From assembly GCA_003214815.1 (NCBI GenBank), contig QCLE01000004.1:49874-113873 (forward strand): a DNA stretch of 64,000 bases. The letters are read 5' to 3'. The position numbers were made by a program, and so were the translations under genes. Position 1 is the stretch's first letter. Every line of letters starts with the position of its first letter. The notes below the pieces were generated by a model. The model searched no databases. It saw nothing but the letters and a program-made list of their open reading frames with translations, and was not told where the DNA came from. This document shows, one piece after another, positions 42,301-50,785 of the stretch. Source of the stretch: Prochlorococcus sp. AG-412-J13. GTDB taxonomy: Bacteria; Cyanobacteriota; Cyanobacteriia; PCC-6307; Cyanobiaceae.

Positions 42301-43006
42301 CACAAAAATCATTCCAATTTAAATAAAAAAATTCATTAAAATAACCATTTATATCAATAATCTTATAGTTATTATTTATTTGAAATTTATAAATATTTTC
42401 TTGATCTATATTTTTTAAAATTTCTACAAAAAATGACTTATTAAGTCTACTTCCAAATCTAGAGCTTATTTTTTTTTTGTTGACTGCTGAAATCAGCTCA
42501 GGATTAAGATTTAGAAAAACTTCAATCCACAAATTATCTATTACATCTTTATACAAATTATCTATATTATTCTCAATGTATGGATCTTGAGTTACACCTA
42601 TTTCGATACTATATTCATCAATAATATTATTGCAAAAAGCATGGAATGTAGTTACCTGTAACTTATAAATTTCATTAACAAAATTATCAATTTCGGATAT
42701 TGTTTTTTCCTTAGATTTTTCCTTCTCCTTAAATTTTAGATACCAATCCTTTAGGCTATTATCTATCTTACTTTCATTATAATTTTGCAAATATAATTTT
42801 AAATCCTTAAATCTCAAAAGTATTTTTTCTCGTAATTCAGAACACGTATTTTTTGTAAAACTTAATAAGAGTATCTCATCTGGTTTAATTTTTTTCTCCA
42901 AAACATTTCTTAAAACTAGGTGCGCCAAAGTGAAACTTTTGCCAGTTCCTGCACTTGCTTCTACTAATTTAAATTTATTATCTAATTGAATTTGATTAAT
43001 ATCCAT
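39380..43006 (-). CDS. recB: exodeoxyribonuclease V beta subunit (helicase-nuclease)
   Basis: RecB carries the 3'-5' UvrD-like helicase and the only nuclease site of the complex. The 1208-residue protein begins with Walker A VEASAGTGKSFTLAHLVL, has VDEFQDTDNTQW (motif II), GDPKQAIYKFRGGD (III), TIHSSKGLEFD (V) and VALTRSKYKL (VI). The C-terminal nuclease shows GCIDCVF, then VIDWKSN, with the metal-binding Asp, Asp and Lys, and YPLQSHLYLLALHRLL. All catalytic motifs are intact, so the enzyme should be active. Confidence 0.96.
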   Translation of the reverse strand: MDINQIQLDNKFKLVEASAGTGKSFTLAHLVLRNVLEKKIKPDEILLLSFTKNTCSELREKILLRFKDLKLYLQNYNESKIDNSLKDWYLKFKEKEKSKEKTISEIDNFVNEIYKLQVTTFHAFCNNIIDEYSIEIGVTQDPYIENNIDNLYKDVIDNLWIEVFLNLNPELISAVNKKKISSRFGSRLNKSFFVEILKNIDQENIYKFQINNNYKIIDINGYFNEFFYLNWNDFCVEWNKKGKELFLQLIELGKLIKECGGKSQIYAAKPRNDKFNQIICWIEEINKRLNSKNAIDFIYDISKDDLLFKYFYNENISKEIDKHNLKLDFTKFNLLQDKIYKIKEGFYTEFVRIFTQLAYIKLIELKKSFSIFNFNDLIRTVENTFLDSKISNSITLSKIQKRFKCVLVDEFQDTDNTQWNLIKKFFNTKNHFLLCVGDPKQAIYKFRGGDIETYLDAKSNAIEVFSLTDNYRSSKKLIDVINILYKKGLKQSKLNYRKLTSRINENINSEFKFKDVFEIVDFLKKETDIEDLITNYIVNFILNNKEIDINKIAILTLNNSQCLDLKNKLNQFNLPCKIQNKQNIFDTEASSLLFLFINCLLNPRLFKNITLLAASKFIEIELEELLDDGISNNLEILINKCITWSQELREKGFLSIVNELLQNYKSPSIIQDSDLNSNLFQLSEIVEIELINNDFNINNVFNWYKNQLDHSLRICTGEDFLTKDYNLQNGINLYTIHSSKGLEFDIVLCPYLSTISNKSNKIKGPIWKSNIDRNIYINISNNYKKVEKFKLIEEEDLFKESERLIYVALTRSKYKLIVFNDLEDTNNILNNDLLNNLENINIYKSTFEYSIEKEKIKEIFAKFQINRLNNNLWKIDNVNKKISKEFNSDQFISYSSYTSWIRKDKNIDAVINQYKDYEDNISIINESNFKKSNNYPNYFSYSNPLSEFPKGNIAGTCLHKIIERFEFRNDNNQELIDLIIEELNFHQIDTSLASKVKDAILRIINISLGSELQNKKLVDIPNEYLLKEVKYDLTLSYEGRNINSHDISKCFLLDKEYEFGEEYADKIKDLQIMHKGFHSGCIDCVFPVGNTLENSKWWVIDWKSNFISGSDNSDCLPRNYNYEHMRDEMIKHHYPLQSHLYLLALHRLLKWRLKNYQPHKNLGGYIYVFLKGLPDFELFEKSNSKEISPGVFISNAPLNRINYLDNLF

Positions 43007-43018
43007 ATCTTTATTGAA

Positions 43019-43492
43019 TTAATATTTGACCTCATTTTTATAAAGTAAGTAATTCTTAAATTTATTGTCTAAATATTGCTCCTCTAAAGAAATTCTAAAT
43101 TTAATAATCAAAGCCAGACTTATTGATAAAAATAAATAATAAATAGATAGCTTTGTTATAAAAACGCCAAAGGTAATGAATATTAAAGAATAGTACATAG
43201 GATGACGAGTAAATCGATAAATACCTGTATTAACAAAATTTCTATTGTTTATAGGTTTTGGGAAAGGGGAAAAATTTCTACCTAAGTCTGTAATTGCAAC
43301 TAACAATATTATGAAAGCAATTAAGATAATTAAAAACCCCACTAAATAAGAAAAAGGACCAACTTGAATTATTTGTTTTTGTGAAATAAATTCCCATTGA
43401 TAAAAATGGAGACTAATAATTAAGAACTGTAAAAAAACAAGGCTAAGTTCATAAGCAGCTTTAAAAAAATTTTTTAACTGAAATTTAGTCAT
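43019..43492 (-). CDS. ICMT/PEMT-like membrane methyltransferase or NnrU-type protein
   Basis: A 157-residue protein with four to five hydrophobic segments and the signature GIYRFTRHPMYYSLIFITFG followed by SLEEQYLDNKFKNYLLYKNEV, the pattern of isoprenylcysteine carboxyl methyltransferase and phospholipid methyltransferase-like membrane proteins. The acceptor substrate is unknown. It is inserted between recC and recB with gaps of 4 and 12 bases, so it is probably on the same transcript although no link to recombination is evident. Confidence 0.8.
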   Translation of the reverse strand: MTKFQLKNFFKAAYELSLVFLQFLIISLHFYQWEFISQKQIIQVGPFSYLVGFLIILIAFIILLVAITDLGRNFSPFPKPINNRNFVNTGIYRFTRHPMYYSLIFITFGVFITKLSIYYLFLSISLALIIKFRISLEEQYLDNKFKNYLLYKNEVKY

Positions 43493-43496
43493 TAAT

Positions 43497-46400
43497 TTAT
43501 TTCATTAATGCTTCAATAAGAGGTCCATATAATCTGAATGATAATTTATCAAAATTTTTATTTCCCAAAAAGAAATCTGGTTCTTTTTCATTTCCAAAAC
43601 AAAATTTCATTTCGATATTATCTCTTTCTCCTTTAGAAAAAGTTTTATTACCAATCCATCTATCCGTAAAAGCTTTTTTCTCATTTTTTGATTTTATTTT
43701 TGCTTCTACATATTTATAAGTACTTTCTGGAGGAAGAGGTAAACATTTTTCAGAATAATTTTTAAAAATATTTATATATTCCTCCAAAATTAAATTTGAC
43801 TCAATTACTCCGGGTGATTGAATAATTTGCGATTTATAATTATTTTCTGTTCTAAAAATTACTTTAGTCTTTTTTATATTCTTCTTAAAAGAATAAATGA
43901 AGAGTGATTTTATCCAAGCCTCTGTCAAACGACTTAAACTTAGTTTGGCATGAATTAATTCAATTACGGTGTCATCAGCGATGAAATATTCTTCTTTATT
44001 TGCATTTGACTTAACATAAATTCTATTAATCTTATTATGTTTACTCAAACTTGTAGATAGACTCCCTAGTAAATCTTTGATTTCTTTTTCTTTTATAAAA
44101 GTACTATTTTTGGGCATAATAATACCATTTTCAACCAATTGATCATTAATATTCAAATTTTTTAAATCATCAACAACATTATGGTTATCAATCTTTAATT
44201 TCTGAATTATTTTTGTAATTAGTTGCGACTTCTGCAGATTACTTACATTCTCCTCATCTGGATGATGAATAAATATTTCCTTAGGTGAAATATTTTTTTT
44301 ATTTAGCCAATATTTTTGTGGAGTCTTGAACCAATAAATCAGTTCTGATAATTTGTAATTTTTAATATCAGATTTTTTTTCATTCCAATCTATATCTTTT
44401 ACTAATGAATAATTACTTTTAATTATCCTAGAGCTATCAAGATCAATTATTTCTTTTTTATTTAAATCATAATCTTTAATTATTAGTTCTCTTTGGCCTT
44501 GGTTTAAAAAACTATCAAAAAAAGAAATTAACTCTTTTATAGGAAAAGAAACATCTAATTTTTTATTGTTTTTGTCATTCTTTACCCAAGTAACTATAAA
44601 TTTATCTCTACAGGCAATTAACAACTCAAGAAATGAATATTTCTCTCTTTCAAAAACTGATGGATCGCCCAGGTGATATTTATTATTTAATATATTAATA
44701 TTTTCATTCTTTGATAATTTTGGATAATAAACACTATTCATGTCAATTAGGAAGATAACCTTATGTGGAATATGCCTTGAATTCTCAATATCACTTACTA
44801 AGATCTTATTGATACGTGATTTGCTTTGAAATTTAGCTTTATTTATGCAAGAAATTAATATCTCTCTAAAAACATTTAACAAAATAAGATCATCAGGTAT
44901 TGAATGTATTGCATTATTATCAAGAATTCTATTTATTTCACTTATTTCTAAATTAAAATTTGCATTAGAATCAGCAATACTTTTTAATATAAACTTTATC
45001 TTTTCAACCCAACTTGAGTAAGAAAAAGATCCCCTTAGCAAATTAATATATTTTTTTAAATCAAGTAATAAATTAATCCATTTATTCAAATCCAAACTTA
45101 TATTTTTTAAGCTAAATGGTTTTAAATTAAAAGTACTTAAATTGACTTCATTGTCATAAATTAAGCCCAAAGTAATTCTATTTATACACCACTCTAGGGT
45201 ATTTTTTTCTTCGCCTAATCTTTCATTAGCATCTAATCCCCAATGAAAACCAACTTGGGTAAGTAGGAAAATAATTTCATCCTTCTCAGTAATATCAAAA
45301 TCAAAAATGTTCTGAGTTACTTTTTTCGAAAGAATATAATCTATTTTTTCAAGTGTAATTTTCTCATTTGCTATTTCAGTGATGTCAATTAAAAATTTAT
45401 AAATGTCTGGAGAATCATGATTATCCTCATCAATAAAAAAATAAGGTATCTTTTCACCATTAATTAACTTATTATTAAAGATATACCTTAGATAAGGTTT
45501 AACTTGATTAGTTTGTGGAGATAAAACAGCAATATCACTATATTTAATATTCTCGCAAGAATTTATTATTTCTATAATTTTATTTCTTATAAATTCTAAT
45601 TGACTATTCTGATTAAAATTCTCACAAAGTAATATTGAATCATCCCTTTCATTTACTAAAAGATCATTGCTATTATTATCAATTAGTTTTTTTTGTATTT
45701 GATTAAGAAGAGTAATATCTTGCTTTTCAGAAAAATTAATTGTTGGATCAATATAAATTAGGTTATTTTTTGAATTTATACCTTCTTTATAAATATTTTC
45801 CTCAATTAATTTCTGAAAGTTTGCTCCAAATTTACCAAATATTTTCTCAATAGTTGTATTGTTTAAATTCAAATTACTTTCAAAATTATCAAATTCCAAC
45901 TCACCTGCAAGACAATTTATTCTATTCCATAAATCATCTCCAGCAGATAATAAATATAAATTTACCTTAGTAAATTTTGAAAGTTCTGAATAAAAGTTAA
46001 TATGTAGTTTAGATAAGTTATTATCTGAAATAATATAAATTTGATTTGGTACTTTAATTTGAAAGTTTTTAATTTTTCTTAAATTCCTTATTATTTCAAT
46101 CATGTATAAACATGAAGGCTTTTCAGATATTTTTTTCTCTAATAATTTATATAAGATAGGTTGCCAAAACTGATCTGAATTTAAATTCTTAAATAGATTA
46201 AGTGAGTTGATTTCATATCTATTCCATTCAGCAATCATTTCAGGTCTAAAAATTAGATAATCAATAAAATTATTCGTGATCTTTTTTGTCAAATTATATA
46301 TGTCTCCATCAATTGTCTTTTTATTATCTAAATATTTATTAATCCAATTTCTAATCGGAAACGATTCTTTAAAGCTATTTAATTCTTCTAATGAATCAAT

Positions 46401-46679
46401 AATGCCCCATTTAATTGACTCAAAATTCCATAAACCCATATCAATTCCTGGAAAAAAATTTGTCAATAATGATTCCGTATAACTTGATATTGTCTTAAAT
46501 TCATAAAGAGCACTTATTTTGTTTTTTATAGTTATTTGTTCACTTAACCACTTACCCAAAAAATAATTTGGAACAGCTATTTCTAAATTCTCAGTTAAAG
46601 TAGGAGGACATATTTTTAATTCTTCTGCCAAAAGCTCACTAATTACTTCAATTTTGTTTGACTTATATAGATTCAGCAA
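43497..46679 (-). CDS. recC: exodeoxyribonuclease V gamma subunit
   Basis: RecC is the inactive-helicase/nuclease scaffold that recognises Chi in RecBCD. The 1060-residue protein shows the family opening MLNLYKSNKIEVISELLAEEL and an AVPNYFLGKWLSEQI segment (compare the E. coli RecC start), the VLSPQTNQVKPYLRYIF motif, and an HIPHKVIFLIDMNSVYYP stretch. It is far diverged, as usual for RecC, and near E. coli length (1122). Its position as the first of recC-X-recB-recD supports the call. Confidence 0.9.
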   Translation of the reverse strand: MLNLYKSNKIEVISELLAEELKICPPTLTENLEIAVPNYFLGKWLSEQITIKNKISALYEFKTISSYTESLLTNFFPGIDMGLWNFESIKWGIIDSLEELNSFKESFPIRNWINKYLDNKKTIDGDIYNLTKKITNNFIDYLIFRPEMIAEWNRYEINSLNLFKNLNSDQFWQPILYKLLEKKISEKPSCLYMIEIIRNLRKIKNFQIKVPNQIYIISDNNLSKLHINFYSELSKFTKVNLYLLSAGDDLWNRINCLAGELEFDNFESNLNLNNTTIEKIFGKFGANFQKLIEENIYKEGINSKNNLIYIDPTINFSEKQDITLLNQIQKKLIDNNSNDLLVNERDDSILLCENFNQNSQLEFIRNKIIEIINSCENIKYSDIAVLSPQTNQVKPYLRYIFNNKLINGEKIPYFFIDEDNHDSPDIYKFLIDITEIANEKITLEKIDYILSKKVTQNIFDFDITEKDEIIFLLTQVGFHWGLDANERLGEEKNTLEWCINRITLGLIYDNEVNLSTFNLKPFSLKNISLDLNKWINLLLDLKKYINLLRGSFSYSSWVEKIKFILKSIADSNANFNLEISEINRILDNNAIHSIPDDLILLNVFREILISCINKAKFQSKSRINKILVSDIENSRHIPHKVIFLIDMNSVYYPKLSKNENINILNNKYHLGDPSVFEREKYSFLELLIACRDKFIVTWVKNDKNNKKLDVSFPIKELISFFDSFLNQGQRELIIKDYDLNKKEIIDLDSSRIIKSNYSLVKDIDWNEKKSDIKNYKLSELIYWFKTPQKYWLNKKNISPKEIFIHHPDEENVSNLQKSQLITKIIQKLKIDNHNVVDDLKNLNINDQLVENGIIMPKNSTFIKEKEIKDLLGSLSTSLSKHNKINRIYVKSNANKEEYFIADDTVIELIHAKLSLSRLTEAWIKSLFIYSFKKNIKKTKVIFRTENNYKSQIIQSPGVIESNLILEEYINIFKNYSEKCLPLPPESTYKYVEAKIKSKNEKKAFTDRWIGNKTFSKGERDNIEMKFCFGNEKEPDFFLGNKNFDKLSFRLYGPLIEALMK

Positions 46680-46696
46680 TTTACTGGTTAGTTATA

Positions 46697-47014
46697 TTAC
46701 TCAACTTTAAATGGATCAGTTATTTCTGCATTCGGACATTCGAATTCTCCAACAGCAACAAACTCTAAACGCAGCTTCAAGAAAGTTATGAATTTTTTAT
46801 CCGTCGATAAAATAGCTGCTGGTGGAGATGGAATCTTTGCTTTTAGATCAACAAATTGGGTGGTTTGCAGAAATGATGGATTCTTTAAAAGCCAGAAATC
46901 TATTTCTTTATTATTCTCTTTATAGTTCCTCATCCTCTCTTTCAATATCTCCTCAATTGGTTCTTCAACTGTTAAAAACTTTTCACTTGCCGCCACGAAA
47001 TAATATGTTGTCAT
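46697..47014 (-). CDS. DUF2488 / MgPME-cyclase complex family protein
   Basis: A 105-residue soluble cyanobacterial/plastid-type protein with the family opening TYYFVAASEKFLTVEEPIEEILKERMRNY and a middle PSFLQTTQFVDLKAKIPSPPAAILSTD. It is named after reported association with the Mg-protoporphyrin monomethyl ester cyclase of chlorophyll synthesis; the function itself is not established. It lies 8 bases downstream of pdxJ on the same strand. Confidence 0.85.
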   Translation of the reverse strand: MTTYYFVAASEKFLTVEEPIEEILKERMRNYKENNKEIDFWLLKNPSFLQTTQFVDLKAKIPSPPAAILSTDKKFITFLKLRLEFVAVGEFECPNAEITDPFKVE

Positions 47015-47022
47015 TTTGAGAT

Positions 47023-47739
47023 TTAATTTGATGTAATAAGAGACTTCATTTCACGTACAGACTTTTCTAATCCTATCGCTAAAGCCCTTGCAACAATACT
47101 ATGGCCTATGTTTAACTCATTCATATTGTTAATTGATGCAATTTTTTTAACATTATTATAGTTAAGGCCATGACCAGCATTAACAACTAATCCAAGGTCA
47201 TTTGCTAAATGTGTAGACTCTATAATCCTTTGGAGCTCTTTATACTGTTTAGATCCTGATAGTTCAGCATATATTCCAGTATGCAATTCTATAAAGTTAA
47301 GCCCTATTTCTTTGGAATAATTGATCTGCTCACTAAGAGGATCAATAAATGCACTTACTTCTATATTTGAATCTTTTAAATCTCCAACAAAATTCCTAAG
47401 GTATTGCTCATTACTTCTTACATCCAACCCGCCTTCAGTAGTAACCTCCTCTCGTTTCTCTGGTACGAGCGTTACGTAATCGGGAAGAATTTTTTTTGCA
47501 ATTTCTAACATTTCTGGTGTAGCAGCCATTTCTAAATTGAGTTTTGTTTTTATAGTCTCTTTCAAAAGGAATACGTCTCTATCTTGTATATGTCTTCTAT
47601 CTTCTCTTAGATGAACTGTTATGGAGTCTGCACCTCCTAATTCAGCTAAAAAAGCAAATTGCACAGGGTCAGGTTCTATAGTTTTCCTTGCTTGCCTTAC
47701 ATTTGCAATATGATCAATATTTACTCCTAAAGTGGCCAT
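47023..47739 (-). CDS. pdxJ: pyridoxine 5'-phosphate synthase
   Basis: Condenses deoxyxylulose-5-phosphate with aminoacetone-phosphate to form pyridoxine phosphate (DXP-dependent B6 pathway). At 238 residues the TIM-barrel is complete: LGVNIDHIANVRQARK at the N terminus, GADSITVHLREDRRHIQDRDV, a VTLVPEKREEVTTEGGLDV stretch with the catalytic Glu, IELHTGIYA and GLVVNAGHGLNYNN. Divergent from the plsC-like gene. Confidence 0.97.
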   Translation of the reverse strand: MATLGVNIDHIANVRQARKTIEPDPVQFAFLAELGGADSITVHLREDRRHIQDRDVFLLKETIKTKLNLEMAATPEMLEIAKKILPDYVTLVPEKREEVTTEGGLDVRSNEQYLRNFVGDLKDSNIEVSAFIDPLSEQINYSKEIGLNFIELHTGIYAELSGSKQYKELQRIIESTHLANDLGLVVNAGHGLNYNNVKKIASINNMNELNIGHSIVARALAIGLEKSVREMKSLITSN

Positions 47740-47839
47740 AATTTTAAAAATCTTAGTTTCTAGACAATCTAGTAACCGCCCAATAATAGCTAATAAAAAA
47801 AGGCAAACACTTAAATTATTAATATATAATAATTAGAAC

Positions 47840-48514
47840 TTGAAGAAGAAATCCTTAGATATTTGGCATAAAATCAACCCTGTATTGGGATTTATTGCAA
47901 TGTTCGTTACCCAAGACGTTGTTTTGAGGTTCTTTTTTAGAAAAAAGAAAATATTAAATAACGGTTTTTCGATTCCCATAAATTCCTCTATCATTTTGGC
48001 TCCAACCCATAGATCAAGATGGGACGGCTTAATACTCACCATGGCAATGGGTAGAAGGGTAACTAAAAAGGATTGCAGATTTATGGTTACTAAATCCGAA
48101 ATGAGAGGAATACAAGGTTGGTTCTTAAAAAGACTTGGATGTTTTTCGATAAATCAATTATCGCCATCTCTCTCAGCTTTAAGATATGCGATTGATCTTA
48201 TAGAAAAAGGAGAACAACTAGTTGTTTTCCCTGAAGGAAAGATTAATAAATATGGAAAAAAATTAGTTCTCAAAGAAGGACTATATAGATTAGCGAGATT
48301 AGCTACTAAAAAAACTACATCGATTATTATTATTCCAATTGGAATTGCCTATAGTAAAGTACCTCCGAATTTTAGGGGCGAATTTTGTCTATCCTTTGGA
48401 CAACCTATAGTAATAAATGATTACTTAAACTTTACTATCAAGGAATTTAATATATTTCTAAATGAAAAAATGATCCAAGAGGAAGAAAAAGCATTAAAAA
48501 ATGTAGGTAGATGA
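47840..48514 (+). CDS. plsC: 1-acyl-sn-glycerol-3-phosphate acyltransferase-like protein
   Basis: A PlsC-family acyltransferase of 224 residues. The catalytic HxxxxD motif is HRSRWD in APTHRSRWDGLIL (~residues 52-60), and the substrate-binding motif is FPEGKINKYGK. An amphipathic or hydrophobic N-terminal segment (PVLGFIAMFVTQDVVLRFFF) suggests membrane association. It would acylate lysophosphatidate to phosphatidate, feeding cdsA. The frame begins with TTG at 47840; a later ATG (MFVTQDVV) is possible but would cut the N-terminal membrane helix. Confidence 0.88.
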   Translation: MKKKSLDIWHKINPVLGFIAMFVTQDVVLRFFFRKKKILNNGFSIPINSSIILAPTHRSRWDGLILTMAMGRRVTKKDCRFMVTKSEMRGIQGWFLKRLGCFSINQLSPSLSALRYAIDLIEKGEQLVVFPEGKINKYGKKLVLKEGLYRLARLATKKTTSIIIIPIGIAYSKVPPNFRGEFCLSFGQPIVINDYLNFTIKEFNIFLNEKMIQEEEKALKNVGR

Positions 48515-48557
48515 ATCAGCAATAAGTTACTATAAATTTTAATAATTGAAGAAGAAA

Positions 48558-49070
48558 ATGAAAATCTTAAAATTAATTCCAATTTTATTTATATTTTTTG
48601 GAAATTTTCCTTATAAAAATGAAGTTCATGCAGAAATCAAGAATCCAAAAGACTACAGAGTACTCTCAAATGAGAGTAAAAAGCTTTCCATCTCAAACGT
48701 AGAATATTTCATACAACAGGGTGATAAATATATTAAAAATGGGGATTTCGAGAAAGCTAAGGATTCTTACTTAGACGCTAGAAAATTAGCAAAGCAACTT
48801 GCGTCTTTTTATTCTGATCTAAATTCATCCTTCAAAGGAATTGATGCGAGAATACCAAATGAAATGATAAGAAAAGGTAAGCAAACATTACAAATTTTGG
48901 CAGAATCAAATGAGAGATTAGCTTCTATGTATATAAAAACTGAAAAGCCTGAGGTTGCAGTACCATTACTTGTTGAAACAATTAGAATAATGTCACCTAA
49001 TAGCCCAGAAGGTAAAGAAGCTTATGAAAAATTAATCCAACTAGGATTTGTTGAAACAAAATACAAATGA
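48558..49070 (+). CDS. exported TPR-like cyanobacterial protein
   Basis: The open frame starts at TTG 48546, but ATG 48558 gives a clean signal peptide (MKILKLIPILFIFFGNFPYK, cleavage after VHA), so I prefer that start. The mature ~150 residues are helical, with a TPR-like pair: QGDKYIKNGDFEKAKDSYLDARKLAKQL and SMYIKTEKPEVAVPLLVETIRIMSP. It is probably a periplasmic or lumenal scaffold; the partner is unknown. It is followed by bolA and grxD, 15 bases away. Confidence 0.75.
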   Translation: MKILKLIPILFIFFGNFPYKNEVHAEIKNPKDYRVLSNESKKLSISNVEYFIQQGDKYIKNGDFEKAKDSYLDARKLAKQLASFYSDLNSSFKGIDARIPNEMIRKGKQTLQILAESNERLASMYIKTEKPEVAVPLLVETIRIMSPNSPEGKEAYEKLIQLGFVETKYK

Positions 49071-49085
49071 TAATTAAAATTAATT

Positions 49086-49316
49086 ATGATTACTAAAACT
49101 GAAGTTATTAATTTAATCACAAAAAAATTACCAAGTTCCAAAGTTTTTGTTGAAAACCTTAAGGGAAATGATCATTTGCAAGTAACTGTTATTGCATCTG
49201 AATTCAATGGATTATCATTAGTTAAACAACACCAGTTAGTCTATTCTGCTCTGAAGGAAGAATTAGCTTCGGAGGCTATCCATGCACTGGCATTAAAAAC
49301 AAAAACACCAAATTAA
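49086..49316 (+). CDS. bolA: BolA family protein
   Basis: A 76-residue BolA-like protein with GNDHLQVTVIASEFNGLSLVKQHQLVYSAL and the C-terminal helix-strand EAIHALALKTKTP carrying the conserved His that helps bind [2Fe-2S] with a monothiol glutaredoxin. The partner is encoded three bases downstream, the common BolA-Grx4 pairing in cyanobacteria and plastids, which implies a shared role in iron-sulfur or redox regulation. Confidence 0.94.
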   Translation: MITKTEVINLITKKLPSSKVFVENLKGNDHLQVTVIASEFNGLSLVKQHQLVYSALKEELASEAIHALALKTKTPN

Positions 49317-49319
49317 ATT

Positions 49320-49643
49320 ATGGACAACCTAACGAAAGATAAAATACAAAAAATGATTGACGCTAATCCAATAATGGTTTTTATGAAAGGAACAAAATTA
49401 ATGCCTCAATGCGGTTTTTCTAACAATGTAGTTCAAATACTAAATTCCCTAGGAGTAGAATTTGGTACTTTTGATGTTTTAAGTGATTTTGCTATACGAG
49501 AAGGTATCAAAGAATATTCAGATTGGCCTACAATTCCTCAAGTTTACTTAAAAGGAGAATTTCTTGGAGGATCAGACATTCTTATCGAGATGTACAACTC
49601 AGGATCTCTTAAAGAAAAAATAGAAATTGGATTAGCGTCTTAA
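49320..49643 (+). CDS. grxD: monothiol glutaredoxin Grx4 family
   Basis: A 107-residue CGFS glutaredoxin: PIMVFMKGTKLMPQCGFSNNVVQIL with the active-site Cys, SDWPTIPQVYLKGEFLGGSDILIEMY with the cis-Pro and GG glutathione-binding residues. These proteins bind and transfer [2Fe-2S] clusters, alone or with BolA, whose gene is directly upstream. The length is that of single-domain Grx4. Confidence 0.97.
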   Translation: MDNLTKDKIQKMIDANPIMVFMKGTKLMPQCGFSNNVVQILNSLGVEFGTFDVLSDFAIREGIKEYSDWPTIPQVYLKGEFLGGSDILIEMYNSGSLKEKIEIGLAS

Positions 49644-49691
49644 GATAATTAGTAAGTATAAATACTGAATTGATTAATAAAAATTAATATT

Positions 49692-49961
49692 TTAAATACT
49701 TTTTTTATCAAAAAAACCTTTATTTCCGTTCCCCTCTGGATCAATAAAACTTGACGGATCTAGAATCCATCTTTCAATTAAGCTTTCTAATTTTTCTTGA
49801 TCCTTTTGCTCTAAACTACTGCAATTCCTTAGAGCTTGGAGATAACCATCACTATATAATTTAAGATCAGATGGTGTATGAAAACGAGTAACTAAGTCTT
49901 GGCAACCATCGCAAATTGATTGAAAATGACGAATTGCTTTGGGATTTTTAAATGATGTCAT
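49692..49961 (-). CDS. conserved cyanobacterial protein (DUF6761-like)
   Basis: An 89-residue helical protein conserved in cyanobacteria. Landmarks are AIRHFQSICDGCQDLVTRFHTPSDLKLYSDGYLQALRNC, IERWILDPSSFIDPEGN. A CxxC (CDGC) pair and one more Cys could bind a metal, but there is no fourth ligand in view. Function is unknown; the family label is from memory of the sequence. It is convergent with grxD. Confidence 0.75.
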   Translation of the reverse strand: MTSFKNPKAIRHFQSICDGCQDLVTRFHTPSDLKLYSDGYLQALRNCSSLEQKDQEKLESLIERWILDPSSFIDPEGNGNKGFFDKKSI

Positions 49962-50047
49962 AATTCGATAGATTCTGATTTTTATTTAGCATTTGTTATA
50001 CCTTATTAAGGATGATTAAAAATTGCCTGGCCAAACAGTAATTAAGA

Positions 50048-50785
50048 ATGCAATCAACTGAGCAAATCTTAGCTTCAACTCCTGGCAGTTCACAATTGCC
50101 TACGAGCTCTCAAACTCCCTCAAGAGTTCTAGTTGTTGAACCTCACCCCACACTTAGAACAGTCCTTGTGCAAAGGCTTCGCCAAGACGGCCATTTAGCT
50201 GCAGCAGTAGGTACAGCTGCAGAAGCTATTGACTTATGCAGAGAACAATCACCTGACCTATTAGTTAGCGCAGAAATCCTCGAGCAGAATACGGCAATGA
50301 GACTAGCCCAACAATTAGGGGCTTCTGTCATAGTTTTAACTGCAAGATCAGGTGTTGAAGCATTAGTAAATCTATTAGATGAAGGGGCAGATGATGTTCT
50401 CAGAAAACCTTTTGGGCTCGAAGAGCTTGCAGCACGATGTAGAACCCTTTTAAAAAGGGGTAGGATAGGATTACAAGAAAAAGTTGAGGTAGGACCTTTA
50501 GAGGTTCATCTTCTTTTAAGACAAGTTACTCTTAGCGAGAAGCCCGTAGAATTAAGTCCTAGGGAGTTCGCACTCCTCTGCGCTCTTCTAATGCCACCAG
50601 GAATGGTAAGGAGCCGTCAAGAGCTCCTAAGGATGGCCTGGCCGCCCTTCAGTGGAGGTCCAAGGTCAGTAGATACTCAAGTATTAACTTTGCGGAGAAA
50701 ATTAGAGCAGGCTGGTTTGGGAGAAGGTGGGGGAATAACCACTGTTAGACAACAAGGTTATCGATTCAGCATTGATAATATTTAA
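50048..50785 (+). CDS. OmpR-family response regulator with degenerate receiver domain
   Basis: A 245-residue regulator. An N-terminal Ser/Thr/Pro-rich tail (~25 residues) precedes a receiver domain (~26-140) and a winged-helix DNA-binding domain (~145-243; LSPREFALLCALLMPPGMV, RSVDTQVLTLRRKLEQ, TTVRQQGYRF). Key receiver residues are changed: the acidic pair normally after the first strand reads VVEPHP, and the phospho-acceptor position in PDLLVSAEILEQ is Ala75. T98 and K120 are kept. It should therefore be phosphorylation-independent. The gene is markedly GC-richer than its neighbours (33 G/C of 60 in 50581-50640). Which regulon it controls is unknown. Confidence 0.88.
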   Translation: MQSTEQILASTPGSSQLPTSSQTPSRVLVVEPHPTLRTVLVQRLRQDGHLAAAVGTAAEAIDLCREQSPDLLVSAEILEQNTAMRLAQQLGASVIVLTARSGVEALVNLLDEGADDVLRKPFGLEELAARCRTLLKRGRIGLQEKVEVGPLEVHLLLRQVTLSEKPVELSPREFALLCALLMPPGMVRSRQELLRMAWPPFSGGPRSVDTQVLTLRRKLEQAGLGEGGGITTVRQQGYRFSIDNI

